Part shown: one piece after another, positions 35,171-44,581 of the stretch
Layout: the number at the start of each line of letters is the position of its first letter
Position numbering within the stretch: position 1 is the stretch's first letter
Assembly: GCA_903832055.1 (NCBI GenBank)
Contig: CAILAC010000010.1
Location: 310,001 to 374,000, forward strand
Reading direction: 5' to 3'
From: an uncultured Acidobacteriota bacterium
Lineage (GTDB): Bacteria > Acidobacteriota > Terriglobia > Terriglobales > Acidobacteriaceae
Length of the DNA stretch: 64,000 nt
Notes under the pieces: model-generated
Database searches by the model: none
What the model saw: only the letters and a program-made list of their open reading frames with translations
Told to the model about the DNA's origin: nothing
Made by a program: the position numbers and the translations under genes

Positions 35171-35286
35171 TTGTCATCCTGAGCGCAGCGAAGGATCAGC
35201 TTCTGCCCTTGCCTTTTTGGTTGTCATTCCCCACGGGAATCTGCTTCTTCCCTTGCAGTTGTACTTCGCGCTTCACACTCACTCGT
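35171..35286. repeat. Composite repeat copy 6 with HPERSEG element, between TPR and TolC genes
   Basis: HPERSEG-type TTGTCATCCTGAGCGCAGCG (from 35171), then the perfect palindrome ATTCCC-cac-GGGAAT (35226-35240), then a TTCGCGCTTCACACTCACTC tract ending a few bases before the TPR stop codon (35291). It is the most complete example of the composite. Confidence 0.85.
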
Positions 35287-35290
35287 TCAC

Positions 35291-36289
35291 TCAAAACTTC
35301 AGCTCCAGCGCCGGCTTGTACTCATGCGCCAGCACCAGCGCCGCTGCCCGGTCGCGCTGCGCCCCAGACCCATCGCCCATCTGCTTCCGCAGCTTCGCCA
35401 GCCTCGTCAGCGCCTCAAATGCTGGCCCCTCTTCCGTCTTCTCCGGCGAAGCCACATACGTCTCCAGCATCTTCACCGCTAGTTCCTGCTCCCGGTTCGC
35501 CCTGATCAGCACCGAGGCGCCGTTATACAAGGCCACTACCGAATGCCTGTCCTTCTCCGCCGCAGCCAGGCCGCTCTTCACCGCCTCCACCATCTCCGCA
35601 GGGCGATCATGCCGTCCATAAAAACTTGCCAGCGTCATCCATTGAAATGCCGGGCGCGAAGATGCTTTCAACGCCACCTTGAACTCCCGCTCCGCACTCA
35701 CGCTGTCTTTCTTCACATTCGCCATTCGCGCCCGCATCTCGTGCGCGCGCACCGGGTCAACCCCGTCCAACTTAGAAACCACGCCCTGCGCCTTGTCCAT
35801 TCCGCCACCCACAACTCCCGGCGCGGAGTAGTAAAACTCCCCCAGGTCGGCCAGCGCCTCGGCATCTCGCGGGTCAGCCGCAACCGCCGCTTCAAACTCT
35901 TCCCTCGACCGCTTTCCTAACGAAAAAGCGCTCGTGAATACGGCATGATCCGCCTTTTCCCCAAGTGCTCTGCCCAGCCAAAGATGGTAGCGCGCAGTCT
36001 GCGGAGCCAGCTTGACTGCCCTCTCGCAAGCCTCTACCGCCTGGTCGTAGCGCTCGACAGTGAACTCGACGCGGCAAAGCAGATTCTCTGCTTCTGCGCT
36101 GCCCGGGTCGCCTTTCAATATTTCGCGAAGCAGACCAATCGCCTCATCTGCCCTGCCCGCCTGCAGTGCAGCGTTGGCCGTCGCGATCGGCGTCAACGGA
36201 GCTGCGCCCGCAGAGCTCACTCCAGGCAACAACGCCGCAGCAGCAATGACCAGAACCGCACTCCGTCGACAATGGGACCTGAAGCTCAC
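35291..36289 (-). CDS. Exported TPR-repeat protein in an efflux operon
   Basis: 332 residues. A signal peptide (AVLVIAAAALLPGVSSAGAA) precedes several tetratricopeptide repeats (GRADEAIGLLREILKGDPGS, YDQAVEACERAVKLAPQTAR, SREEFEAAVAADPRDAEALA). TPRs form helical scaffolds for protein contacts, probably in the periplasm. It overlaps the HlyD gene by four bases, so the two are translationally coupled. A TPR protein between adaptor and channel is not a standard exporter component; its role is unknown. Confidence 0.85.
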   Translation of the reverse strand: MSFRSHCRRSAVLVIAAAALLPGVSSAGAAPLTPIATANAALQAGRADEAIGLLREILKGDPGSAEAENLLCRVEFTVERYDQAVEACERAVKLAPQTARYHLWLGRALGEKADHAVFTSAFSLGKRSREEFEAAVAADPRDAEALADLGEFYYSAPGVVGGGMDKAQGVVSKLDGVDPVRAHEMRARMANVKKDSVSAEREFKVALKASSRPAFQWMTLASFYGRHDRPAEMVEAVKSGLAAAEKDRHSVVALYNGASVLIRANREQELAVKMLETYVASPEKTEEGPAFEALTRLAKLRKQMGDGSGAQRDRAAALVLAHEYKPALELKF

Positions 36290-37536
36290 CGGATGACCTT
36301 CACCGCAACGCCCTCTTCCAGCGCCAGTCCATTCGTGCTCGCCGTCGCCACTACGTCGCCGTCGCTCAGACCGGATGAGACCGGAACCTGCGTCAGATTG
36401 GGAGTGCCAATCGTTACGGCTGTCCGCTCCAGGCTGCCCCCCACCACGCGGAAAACATACGGCTTCCCGTTTTCGCTATGCAACGCCTCGCGCGGTACAG
36501 TCAGCGTGTTCGGCGCAGTCGAAGTAGTCACCGTAACCGTGACATGCGTCTCCGGCAGCAATCCGTCCACCGGGTCCGACGCATCCGGATCAATCGCCAC
36601 CAGCACTTCGCCCACGTTCCGCGAGCCAGCCGTCACAATCGTCGAAGGCAGCAGAATAATGTGGCCATGCCACTCATGCCCCGGCTTTGCATCCCAAACA
36701 ATACGAATCTTCTGGCCAACCGCCAGACGGCCAATCTCCGGCTCATCAAAATAAGAACGGACCCGCACGCTCTTCAGGTCTGCAATCTGCAATAGCTGCT
36801 TGCCCTCTTCAACAAAATCACTTCGACCGACGGGAATCGAATACACCGTCCCGTCAATGGGCGACCGCACCGTCGTCTTTTCCAGAACCGACCGCGCTAC
36901 CGTCAGGTTGGCCTGCGCGTCAGCTACCGCCGCCTGCGCCCGCTGTAGCTCAGAGGACGAGTACCGCGTATGCTGCCGGGCTTCGAGCGTGCGCAATCCA
37001 TCTTCCGCAATCGCAACCCGCTGTCGGCTGGCATCTACCTCACTCGCGGAGGCAGCCCCTGCAGACTGCAGCTTTTCAAGTGCAATGAGTTCCTTGTTGG
37101 CCTGCGCCAGGTCCAGTTGCGCACGCGTAACATTCGAATTCAGCGACTGGCGCTCTTCCAGGGTCCCACCCTCCCGGATAGCCTCCAGATTCAACTCAGC
37201 CCCCCGCAGGCCGCTCTCCGCCGTCGCCACGTGTGCCCTTGCAGATACATCGTCCAGCTCCATCAGGACCTGACCGGTATGCACATGATCACCCTGCTGC
37301 ACATTGATCGCCCGCACAGTCGTTGCAAGTGGACTATAGAAAGAGAAATTCCTGACCGGCTCCACCAGACCGTTCGTGCTCACCGTGCTCACCAGTTCAG
37401 CGCGAACCGCTGCCGCTGCTCGCACCGGCATGCGGTCTCGAGTCATGGCGCGCGCCACAAAAAAGACAGCAACCAAGACTACGGCCGCGCCCAGCCACAA
37501 CCAAACTCTGCTTACCTGCCGTTTAGCCTCTGCCAT
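36286..37536 (-). CDS. HlyD/MacA-type periplasmic adaptor protein
   Basis: 416 residues. A single N-terminal TM helix (VWLWLGAAVVLVAVFFVA) is followed by a lipoyl half-motif (AINVQQGDHVHTGQVLMELD), a helical hairpin (about 110-215), the second lipoyl half (TTVRSPIDGTVYSIPVGRSD) and a beta-barrel plus membrane-proximal domain. It links an inner-membrane pump to TolC. No RND or ABC pump gene is adjacent on either side, so the pump is encoded elsewhere. It is first of the operon, with the divergent queF promoter region upstream. Confidence 0.9.
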   Translation of the reverse strand: MAEAKRQVSRVWLWLGAAVVLVAVFFVARAMTRDRMPVRAAAAVRAELVSTVSTNGLVEPVRNFSFYSPLATTVRAINVQQGDHVHTGQVLMELDDVSARAHVATAESGLRGAELNLEAIREGGTLEERQSLNSNVTRAQLDLAQANKELIALEKLQSAGAASASEVDASRQRVAIAEDGLRTLEARQHTRYSSSELQRAQAAVADAQANLTVARSVLEKTTVRSPIDGTVYSIPVGRSDFVEEGKQLLQIADLKSVRVRSYFDEPEIGRLAVGQKIRIVWDAKPGHEWHGHIILLPSTIVTAGSRNVGEVLVAIDPDASDPVDGLLPETHVTVTVTTSTAPNTLTVPREALHSENGKPYVFRVVGGSLERTAVTIGTPNLTQVPVSSGLSDGDVVATASTNGLALEEGVAVKVIR

Positions 37537-37709
37537 GCTTTATAAGATTCCTGAAATGCGTGCTGAAATGCGGTTGATGACGACAACGGTCACAAAGGTC
37601 AGTATATAAGACTCACGACTCCGATTTTCGACTCACCAAACCCGCGTACTCGTCCCATCTGCTTCACCCGCACCCTGCCCCCGCCTTCCAGCCATCGCCA
37701 ATCCCCGTC

Positions 37710-37715
37710 TACAAT
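37710..37715 (+). promoter_or_regulatory. -10 box of queF (leaderless layout)
   Basis: TACAAT ends six bases before ATG 37722, with no Shine-Dalgarno sequence. No clear -35 is visible. Confidence 0.4.
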
Positions 37716-37721
37716 ACCTCC

Positions 37722-38120
37722 ATGGCTCTCGAACAACGCTACACCGACGAACACGCAAAAGCCGGCCTCGACTTCAACTTCCCCGCCATCGAAACCTGGC
37801 CCAACCAGTTTCCAGGCTATGAAATCCTCATCGACGACCCGGAGTTTACCTCCGTCTGCCCCAAGACCGGTCTCCCTGACTTCGGCATCCTCACCCTGCG
37901 CTACATGCCCCGCGAGCGCTGTGCCGAACTCAAGTCACTCAAGGAATACCTCTTCTGCTACCGCAACCTCGGCATCTTCCAGGAGAACGTCGTCAACCAG
38001 GTCCTCAACGATCTGGTCAAGGCATGCGACCCCGTCTGGGCAGTCATCAAGGGTGACTTCCGACCCCGCGGCGGCATCTCCACCACCATCGAAGCCCGCT
38101 GGCCCCGTCCCACGGCCTAA
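37722..38120 (+). CDS. queF: NADPH-dependent 7-cyano-7-deazaguanine reductase (type I QueF)
   Basis: Reduces the nitrile of preQ0 to preQ1 for the queuosine tRNA modification. 132 residues. The catalytic cysteine is in FTSVCPKTGLPDFG, together with the catalytic Asp. ELKSLKEYLFCYRN is the NADPH/substrate motif and RGGISTTIEAR closes the tunnel fold. The unimodular (YkvM) form is slightly short. No other queuosine gene is near. Message probably leaderless. Confidence 0.94.
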   Translation: MALEQRYTDEHAKAGLDFNFPAIETWPNQFPGYEILIDDPEFTSVCPKTGLPDFGILTLRYMPRERCAELKSLKEYLFCYRNLGIFQENVVNQVLNDLVKACDPVWAVIKGDFRPRGGISTTIEARWPRPTA

Positions 38121-38353
38121 TCGTCGATAGGTCCAGGCCAGGCTGGGGCCTCAGATTTCCTTCCTGCCGCACCACGCACGCATTGCTTCCTGCAGCACGC
38201 GGATTGCACATCATTCTTCACCGAATGCAATCCGCTTTTCCCCCGATGCGCCGCGTTTGACTCCGATTGCAAATTGTCAGACCATCATCACGACTCTTAA
38301 AACCAAATCCACCGCGAGGCCGCCCGTTGCCAACCCCCGGTAGCAGAACCCAG

Positions 38354-39598
38354 ATGGCTCGCCCAGCCCTCATCGCCCTCCTCCTGCTCACTGGCCTCAA
38401 CCTCCTCAACTACCTCGACCGCTACATCCTCCCCGGCGCACAACCCCTCATCCAGGCCGAATTCCACGCGACCGACGAGCAGATGGGCGCACTCACCACC
38501 GCCCTCTTCATCACCTATATGCTCACCGCCCCCTGCACCGGCTGGCTGGGCGACCGCTTCCGCCGCAAACCCCTCATCGTCGCCGGTGCCGTCCTCTGGA
38601 GCCTTGCCACCCTCGCCACCTTTTGGGTCCATGACTACTGGACTCTCTACTTCCGTCACGCCCTCGTCGGCGTCGGCGAGGCCACTTTTGGCATCTTCGC
38701 ACCCGCCATACTCTCCGATTTCTTCCCCGCCCGCGACCGAAACCGCATCCTTTCGTGGTTCTACCTCGCTATCCCCGTCGGGTCCGCGCTCGGCTACCTG
38801 GTCGGCGGGCAACTCGGCTCACGCTACGGCTGGCGCACCCCCTTCTTCGTCGGAGCCATCCCCGGCCTCCTCATCGCCCTCCTCTACGCCCTCTTTGCCG
38901 CAGAACCCACCCGCGGCAACAGCGAGTCTTCCGCCGTCCCCCGGCCCTCAACCCAGCAAATGCTCCGTAACTTCATCAATCTATTCAAAAATCCCGCGTA
39001 TCTCTGCGCCACCCTCGGCATGGCCATGATGGTCTTCACCATGGGCGGCATCTCCGCCTGGATGCCCACCTTCCTCCACCGCTTCTCCGGCATGAGCGTC
39101 GGCAAGGCCGGCACCATCCTGGGCGCAATCACCGTAGTCGACGGCCTCGCCGGCACCGCTCTCGGCGGCTGGCTCGCACAGCGCTGGCTGCGCTCCAACC
39201 ACCGCGCTCTCTACCTGCTCTCTGCCTGGAGCATGATCGGCACCTTGCCCCTTGCCGCGCTGGTGTTCTTCGGCCCCCCGGCCTGGTCCATTCCCGCCCT
39301 TTTCGCCGCCGAATTCTGCCTGTTTCTCAATACCGGTCCTTTGAATGCAGCCATCTGCAACTCAGTCACATCTCAGGTCCGCTCCAGCGCCATCGCCCTC
39401 AATCTCTTCCTGATTCACTTCCTCGGCGACACCTTTTCCCCGCAAATCATCGGCCACATCTCCGGCATGGCAAACTCCAGCCTGCGCGTGGGCCTGGGCG
39501 TAACGCTAATTACCCTGATTTTCAGCGGAGTCCTGCTCTTCTTCGGCGCACAATTCGCACCGGGGCTGGAGGAAGCCCCGGAAGCCGCGAATTCATGA
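38354..39598 (+). CDS. Major facilitator superfamily transporter (spinster-like)
   Basis: 414 residues with 12 predicted helices. NLLNYLDRYILPGAQPLIQ in TM1 and GWLGDRFRRKPLIVAG, the loop 2-3 MFS motif, are visible. LVGVGEATFGIFAPAILSDF follows in TM4-5. The pattern resembles Spns/hexuronate-type transporters; the substrate is unknown. The start ATG 38354 gives an N-terminus just before TM1; the longer frame from 38267 adds a basic, unlikely extension. No ribosome-binding site is obvious. Confidence 0.87.
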   Translation: MARPALIALLLLTGLNLLNYLDRYILPGAQPLIQAEFHATDEQMGALTTALFITYMLTAPCTGWLGDRFRRKPLIVAGAVLWSLATLATFWVHDYWTLYFRHALVGVGEATFGIFAPAILSDFFPARDRNRILSWFYLAIPVGSALGYLVGGQLGSRYGWRTPFFVGAIPGLLIALLYALFAAEPTRGNSESSAVPRPSTQQMLRNFINLFKNPAYLCATLGMAMMVFTMGGISAWMPTFLHRFSGMSVGKAGTILGAITVVDGLAGTALGGWLAQRWLRSNHRALYLLSAWSMIGTLPLAALVFFGPPAWSIPALFAAEFCLFLNTGPLNAAICNSVTSQVRSSAIALNLFLIHFLGDTFSPQIIGHISGMANSSLRVGLGVTLITLIFSGVLLFFGAQFAPGLEEAPEAANS

Positions 39599-39629
39599 AA
39601 ACCGCCTGCGAAATTCTGGACTCGACGCC

Positions 39630-40139
39630 TTACTGCGGGGGCGCAACGCCCGTCTTAGCCACGTCCCAATGGTTCGATGGGTCACGCATCTTGCACTTCC
39701 AATCGCCAAACGTGGTCTTGTAGCAGATACCCATCGCCTGCGGCTGGCTGAGCACGCTGCAGTTCTTGCCGACGTTGCTATGCGAAGCGTCAATATTGAA
39801 CTGCGTGCGGCATGAATACCAATTGAAGCTGCCACGAATCGGATAAACCGGCACGCTCTGATCTACATCGTTATAGGAGTCGCCCGGCTGGTACATCCGC
39901 GACTTGGACGCCACCTGGATGTTGACACTATCCACCAGATAGAGCGTGCTGCCCGTGTCCACTTCAGTCGAGCAGATAAAGAGTTGGCGGGCCTGGTCAG
40001 ATGACTGCGCTCCGCTGATGCGCGTCGATGAGCAGGTTTTTGGGTCACGGCTGCCGTAGGCATTGCCGCCCACAGCGCGTGAATTTGGGGTGAAGAGAGC
40101 AACAAGGACCAGTGCTGCAAAGAACGTGTATTTGCGCAT
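39630..40139 (-). CDS. Secreted cysteine-containing hypothetical protein
   Basis: 169 residues. The signal peptide is MRKYTFFAALVLVALFTPNS. The mature part has six cysteines (KTCSS, FICST, WYSCRT, KNCSVL, GICYK, WKCKM), probably three disulfides, and CKMRDPSNHWDVAKTGVAPP at the end. AAGGG precedes ATG 40139; the frame to 40211 is extra. No family is recognised. It is convergent with the MFS gene. Confidence 0.75.
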   Translation of the reverse strand: MRKYTFFAALVLVALFTPNSRAVGGNAYGSRDPKTCSSTRISGAQSSDQARQLFICSTEVDTGSTLYLVDSVNIQVASKSRMYQPGDSYNDVDQSVPVYPIRGSFNWYSCRTQFNIDASHSNVGKNCSVLSQPQAMGICYKTTFGDWKCKMRDPSNHWDVAKTGVAPPQ

Positions 40140-40292
40140 GAATCTTACCCTTGAGATCCGCCCCTGAAGGCAGTATTTCGCTCGCTGCCCAGTCAATGTC
40201 GATACACGCAAATTGCCGCTCAGCTTACTTGCATCAAGGGTTTACCAAAGTGCATTGGCGAAGGTCAACTCAAAAAAACTGCCGTCAAATCA

Positions 40293-40342
40293 CTACGAGT
40301 CCCGCGCCACTTGAGGCTTAGCATTGCCAGCCAGCAAAGCGT
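40293..40342 (-). pseudogene. Duplicated 3' end of the small membrane-protein gene
   Basis: Minus-strand codons read ALLAGNAKPQVARDS and stop, against AAPAGKAQPQVARVS and stop at the intact gene 41208-41381. Only the last 15 or so codons are recognisable. The nucleotide match is about 45 bases with scattered substitutions. Together the two copies bracket the nucleotidyltransferase pair as direct repeats. The rest of 40212-40579 has no supported gene. Confidence 0.55.
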
Positions 40343-40567
40343 CTAAAGATTCGCTCCGCGATGTGTAGTGTGTCGAAGCACCACTTCTCGCAGCGACGGT
40401 GGGACGAGCATACGCGCCGCGTACATGTTGATGTTGGCATCCGCAGATTGCACAGTGTTCTTCCACACCGGGGATTCTACTGTGGATCGCCTATTCTGTG
40501 CCGCCTTTACAAGCAGTTGCGTGCTTCGCAAATCGCCGGCCCATTTCTCGACTCTGGAGATTTCCGC

Positions 40568-40573
40568 TAGAAT
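40568..40573 (+). promoter_or_regulatory. -10 box of the nucleotidyltransferase pair (leaderless layout)
   Basis: TAGAAT ends six bases before ATG 40580. There is no clear -35 and no Shine-Dalgarno sequence. Confidence 0.4.
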
Positions 40574-40579
40574 AGAGAT

Positions 40580-40774
40580 ATGGACATGACCGTTCGCCAA
40601 TACGACAGCTTCGAGGAAATGAAGGCTGACGAGTATCGATACTGGCAAAGTCGGCCGGTGCATGAGCTTATCAGCGCCGTCTCTGAGATTACGCTTGCAG
40701 CCTATGCCATGAAGGGACAGGCGCTGGATGTTCCGAGATTTGAAAGAGTTGTTGTCTGTCTTCAACGCCCATAG
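40580..40774 (+). CDS. Small partner protein of a nucleotidyltransferase pair
   Basis: 64 residues: MDMTVRQYDSFEEMKADEYR, then a WQSRPVHELISAVSEITLAA segment. Small proteins with this pattern are found upstream of the DUF6036-like nucleotidyltransferases in several phyla and are probably their cognate partner. The stop codon lies 47 bases inside the next gene. ATG 40580 or 40586. Confidence 0.75.
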   Translation: MDMTVRQYDSFEEMKADEYRYWQSRPVHELISAVSEITLAAYAMKGQALDVPRFERVVVCLQRP

Positions 40775-41198
40775 CGTTAAGTATCTGGTTGTTGGCGGCT
40801 ATGCGGTTTCGTTTCACTCGCAGCCGCGCGCCACTAAGGATCTGGACCTCTTCATCAAAGCAGATCCAGGGAATGCAATCGCCACTCACGCGGCTCTCCA
40901 GAGTTTTGGCGCTCCGCTAAGCGAAATCAGCGTTGATGACCTTGCGAATCCCAGGAAATTTTTCCGATTTGGAAGGGAGCCCGTCGCGTTTGACATTCTT
41001 CCAAGAATCGACGGAGTGGAGTTCGATACAGCCTGGTCTCGGAGGGTCGAGGGAACGATTGACGAAGAGAGTGGACTCAAGGTGTTCTTTATTTCGAAGC
41101 AGGATCTAATTGCATCGAAGATCGCCGCTGGGAGGTTGCGGGATCTGGCAGATGTTGAAGAGATCCGCAATTCGAAGTCTAAACGGACCAAAGAATAA
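40728..41198 (+). CDS. MNT/AbiEii-like nucleotidyltransferase
   Basis: 156 residues. The nucleotidyltransferase core is YLVVGGYAVSFHSQPRATKD and LDLFI: the GG and DxD elements that bind nucleotide and metal. The C-terminal KVFFISKQDLIASKIAAGRL, then a RDLADVEEI segment, is typical of the toxin-like enzymes used in toxin-antitoxin or abortive-infection pairs. It overlaps its small partner by 47 bases. The pair sits between two copies of the end of another gene, so it appears inserted. Toxin role is an inference. Confidence 0.82.
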   Translation: MFRDLKELLSVFNAHSVKYLVVGGYAVSFHSQPRATKDLDLFIKADPGNAIATHAALQSFGAPLSEISVDDLANPRKFFRFGREPVAFDILPRIDGVEFDTAWSRRVEGTIDEESGLKVFFISKQDLIASKIAAGRLRDLADVEEIRNSKSKRTKE

Positions 41199-41207
41199 TT
41201 AGCCAGC

Positions 41208-41381
41208 CTACGAAACCCGCGCCACCTGCGGCTGAGCCTTGCCCGCCGGCGCAGCCTGCCGGGTATGCCAGTGCATCAGCGCAAATCCGCCCTTGAAGAG
41301 TCCATAAGCGGCCAGCACACCCAAGCCCATCGAGGCTAGGGCGGCGCATACCAGCATCACAAGATTGAATGTGTCCTGCAT
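41208..41381 (-). CDS. Small single-pass membrane protein, 57 aa
   Basis: The minus strand reads MQDTFNLVMLVCAALASMGL, then GVLAAYGLFKGGFAL, ending in QVARVS. It is one TM helix with a short polar tail. GGAG lies five bases before the ATG. The frame is convincing because its 3' end is conserved in the duplicate at 40293-40342. No family is recognised; tiny membrane proteins of this shape often assist a larger complex. Confidence 0.7.
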   Translation of the reverse strand: MQDTFNLVMLVCAALASMGLGVLAAYGLFKGGFALMHWHTRQAAPAGKAQPQVARVS

Positions 41382-41464
41382 AAAGCTCCGTCGGGGGTAC
41401 GGTGAATCTCACATTGATCGCACGCAGAACCTAACCGCGTGCACATTTGCTGCTCTGAACATGG

Positions 41465-41479
41465 ATTCTCTCAGAGAAT
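41465..41479. promoter_or_regulatory. Palindrome upstream of the uvrA promoter
   Basis: ATTCTCT-c-AGAGAAT, a perfect 15-base palindrome ending 9 bases before the -35 box. GAACATGGATTC, one mismatch from a GAACN4GTTC-type LexA box, overlaps its left arm. It could be an operator for damage control. Confidence 0.45.
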
Positions 41480-41488
41480 TGTAGCGCG

Positions 41489-41517
41489 TTGACCCTGCTG
41501 TTGTTGGCAACTAGAAT
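41489..41517 (+). promoter_or_regulatory. uvrA promoter
   Basis: TTGACC, exactly 17 bases, TAGAAT. Transcription would begin near 41524, giving a leader of about 100 bases. Confidence 0.7.
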
Positions 41518-41623
41518 ACCCCCAGAGGGTTCCGCCGATTGTGACAATCCGGTTGCTCTTGGGTGTCGAGCCTTGTTGCAAGCCTCAGTGTCTTCCTGGT
41601 CAATCACCTTCCCCATTCAAAAT

Positions 41624-44581
41624 ATGACAATCACACACATTTCGGTCCGTGGCGCACGGCAGCACAATCTGCGCGATATCAACGTCCGCATCCCCAGGAA
41701 CACTCTCACCGTGGTCACCGGACTCTCCGGTTCAGGCAAGAGTTCGCTCGCCTTTGACACCATTTACGCCGAGGGGCAGCGCCGTTACGTTGAAACGCTG
41801 TCAGCCTACGCGCGCCAGTTCCTCGATCAGATCGAGCGGCCCGATGTTGACTCAATCGAAGGCCTCAGCCCAGCCATCTCCATCGAACAAAAGACCACCA
41901 GCCGCAGCCCTCGCTCCACTGTCGGCACTATCACTGAGATCTACGACTACCTCCGCCTGCTCTACGCCTCCGTCGGCACGCCCCACTGCCCAAACTGCGG
42001 CAAGCCAATCTCCCGCCAGACCGGCGAACAAATCGTCCAGCGCATCCTGTCCTTTGGAGACGGCCAAAGAGTCGTCATCATGGCCCCCATCGTTCGAGGG
42101 CGCAAGGGCGAGTTTCGCGAACTCCTCGACCAGCTTGAGCAGCAGGGTTTCCGCGCCCGCATCGATGGCGAACTGCGCGACCTAGCCGAAACCGTCGTCC
42201 TCGACCGCCGCAAAAATCACACCATTGAAGCCATCATCGACCGTATCGTTCTCAAGACCGGCCCCGAATCGAACTCGGCAAAGCGTCTTGAGGCCGCTGT
42301 CACGAAGGCTCTTCAGATGGCCAACGGCCTCGTCATCGTCGCTGCCTCCACTACCGCCAGCTCAGAAAAGGAAGAACAGCTCTTCTCCTCCTCCATGGCC
42401 TGCCCCGATTGCGGCCTCGACGTACCCAAGCTCGAACCCCGCAGCTTCAGCTTCAACTCCGCCTTCGGTGCATGCCCGGAGTGCCACGGCCTCGGCTCGC
42501 TCTACGATTTTGACCCCGCCAAGGTCATCACCGACTGGTCAAAGCCGCTGCTCGATGGCGGCCTCGGACCCGGTTCCGCCTCGCAATATCTGCTCAAACT
42601 CATCCAGGTCGCGGCCACCAAATATGGCATCGATCTCAAGCTGCCCTTTGAACAACTGCCCAATAAGCACCAGCACCTCCTGGTCTACGGCCCTCCACGC
42701 ACCGAGGCCCCCAAGACCGGCTTCCACGGCATCCTCTCCTACCTCCGCGACGGCCTCGAAGATGCCAAAAGCGAGGGCTACCGGGAATACATGATGAACT
42801 TCATGTCTGCCTCGCAGTGCCCCACGTGCCGCGGAAAACGGCTGCGCCCCGAGTCACTCGCCGTCAAAGTTGGCGGCCTCTCCATCAGCGACTTCACCGG
42901 GCTCTCGCTCAACCGCGCTCTCAAAGTCGCCCGCGAGCTCTCCTTCACATCCCGCGAAGCACTCGTCGCCGAGCGCATCCGCCGCGAAGTCGTCGAGCGC
43001 CTCGAATTCCTCGCCGGAGTCGGCCTCAGCTATCTCTCCCTCGATCGCAACGCAGCCACCCTCTCCGGCGGCGAAGGCCAGCGCATCCGCCTCGCCACCC
43101 AGATCGGTTCCCGCCTGCGCGGCGTCCTCTACGTCCTCGACGAGCCCTCCATCGGCCTTCATCAACGCGACAACATGCGCCTCATCGAGGCCCTCACCAA
43201 GCTCCGCGATCTCGGCAATACCGTCCTGGTCGTCGAGCATGACGAAGACACCATCCGCGCTGCCGACTACGTGCTCGACCTTGGTCCCGGTGCCGGCCGT
43301 CTCGGCGGATTCGTCGTTGCCGAGGGCACTCCCGCGCAGATCATGGCTGCACCCGACTCCCTCACCGGGCGCTACCTCTCCGGCGAAACCAGCATCATGC
43401 ACCGCGCCCGCCCCCGCGCACTCACCGGCAAATGGCTCGAAATCACTGGAGCCCGCGAACATAACCTCCAGGAAGTCACGGCACGCGTTCCACTCGGCGT
43501 GATGACCGTCGTTACCGGCGTGAGCGGCAGCGGTAAAAGCACCCTCATCAACGACATTCTCTATCGCTCACTCGCCAAGACCCTTTACGGCTCCCGCGAA
43601 GAACCCGGCAATCACGACACCCTCACCGGCGCAGACCTCATCGATAAGGTCATCCGGATCGACCAGTCGCCCATCGGGCGCACGCCTCGGTCAAATCCCG
43701 CCACCTACACCCAGCTTTTTTCGCCGTTGCGCGACCTCTTCGCCATGCTTCCCGAATCCCGCGAACGCGGCTACAAACCCGGTCGCTTCAGCTTCAACGT
43801 TGCCGGCGGCCGCTGCGAAGCCTGCCAGGGCGACGGCCAGCGCCGCATTGAGATGAACTTCCTCCCCGATGTCTACGTCCAATGCGAAGTCTGCAACGGC
43901 AAGCGCTATAACCAGGAAACGCTCGCCGTCAAATTCAAGGGCTACTCCATCGCCGGCATTCTCGACCTCACCATCGAAGACGCTCTGACCGTCTTCTCCG
44001 ACGTGCCTCTGCTCCGCGTCAAGCTGCAAACGCTGGTCGATGTCGGCCTCGGCTACATCCACCTCGGCCAATCCGCTACCACCCTCTCCGGCGGCGAAGC
44101 CCAGCGCATGAAGCTCGCCCGCGAGCTCTCCAAGCGCCAGACCGGCCGCACCCTCTACCTGCTCGACGAACCCACCACCGGCCTCCACTTCGACGACGTC
44201 CGCAAGCTTCTCGAAGTCCTCCATCGTCTCGCCGACCTCGGCAACTCCGTCGTCATCATCGAGCACAATCTCGACGTAATCCGCAACGCCGACTGGCTCA
44301 TCGATATGGGCCCTGAGGGCGGCGAAGGCGGCGGCCGCATCATCGCCGAAGGGCGTCCCGGCCAGGTAGCAGCAGTTCCTGGATCCTTCACCGGCGAGTT
44401 CCTCGCAAAATACTACGCCGAGCACGGCATGCCGACTGAGGGCCCGTTTGAAGAAGTCGCCGCGCCAGAGCCGGTTTCTGCCCGGCCCCCGCGAGCCGCC
44501 AAGAAAGTTTCCGCCAAAAAAGCAGCAGAGATCGCTGCACGTCCCAAAGGTCCACGTAAAAAGAAGACAGGCATCGCATGA
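41624..44581 (+). CDS. uvrA: UvrABC excinuclease subunit A
   Basis: DNA-damage recognition ATPase of nucleotide-excision repair. 985 residues. It has two ABC modules: Walker [14 protein letters not shown] and [13 protein letters not shown], signatures [16 protein letters not shown] and [16 protein letters not shown], Walker [11 protein letters not shown] and [10 protein letters not shown]. Zinc-module cysteines are in CPDCGLDVP...CPECHGLG and in CEACQGDGQ...[12 protein letters not shown] Lys/Ala-rich tail ends the protein. The start is ATG 41624, where UvrA homology begins; the frame to 41489 is extra. The CPBP gene follows with a four-base overlap. Confidence 0.97.
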   Translation: MTITHISVRGARQHNLRDINVRIPRNTLTVVTGLSGSGKSSLAFDTIYAEGQRRYVETLSAYARQFLDQIERPDVDSIEGLSPAISIEQKTTSRSPRSTVGTITEIYDYLRLLYASVGTPHCPNCGKPISRQTGEQIVQRILSFGDGQRVVIMAPIVRGRKGEFRELLDQLEQQGFRARIDGELRDLAETVVLDRRKNHTIEAIIDRIVLKTGPESNSAKRLEAAVTKALQMANGLVIVAASTTASSEKEEQLFSSSMACPDCGLDVPKLEPRSFSFNSAFGACPECHGLGSLYDFDPAKVITDWSKPLLDGGLGPGSASQYLLKLIQVAATKYGIDLKLPFEQLPNKHQHLLVYGPPRTEAPKTGFHGILSYLRDGLEDAKSEGYREYMMNFMSASQCPTCRGKRLRPESLAVKVGGLSISDFTGLSLNRALKVARELSFTSREALVAERIRREVVERLEFLAGVGLSYLSLDRNAATLSGGEGQRIRLATQIGSRLRGVLYVLDEPSIGLHQRDNMRLIEALTKLRDLGNTVLVVEHDEDTIRAADYVLDLGPGAGRLGGFVVAEGTPAQIMAAPDSLTGRYLSGETSIMHRARPRALTGKWLEITGAREHNLQEVTARVPLGVMTVVTGVSGSGKSTLINDILYRSLAKTLYGSREEPGNHDTLTGADLIDKVIRIDQSPIGRTPRSNPATYTQLFSPLRDLFAMLPESRERGYKPGRFSFNVAGGRCEACQGDGQRRIEMNFLPDVYVQCEVCNGKRYNQETLAVKFKGYSIAGILDLTIEDALTVFSDVPLLRVKLQTLVDVGLGYIHLGQSATTLSGGEAQRMKLARELSKRQTGRTLYLLDEPTTGLHFDDVRKLLEVLHRLADLGNSVVIIEHNLDVIRNADWLIDMGPEGGEGGGRIIAEGRPGQVAAVPGSFTGEFLAKYYAEHGMPTEGPFEEVAAPEPVSARPPRAAKKVSAKKAAEIAARPKGPRKKKTGIA

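Noticed and set aside
40343-40765. Minus-strand frame of 140 codons before the nucleotidyltransferase pair
   Set aside because: It runs antisense across the small partner gene and has no recognisable motif; only its lower flank (40293-40342) has support as a remnant.
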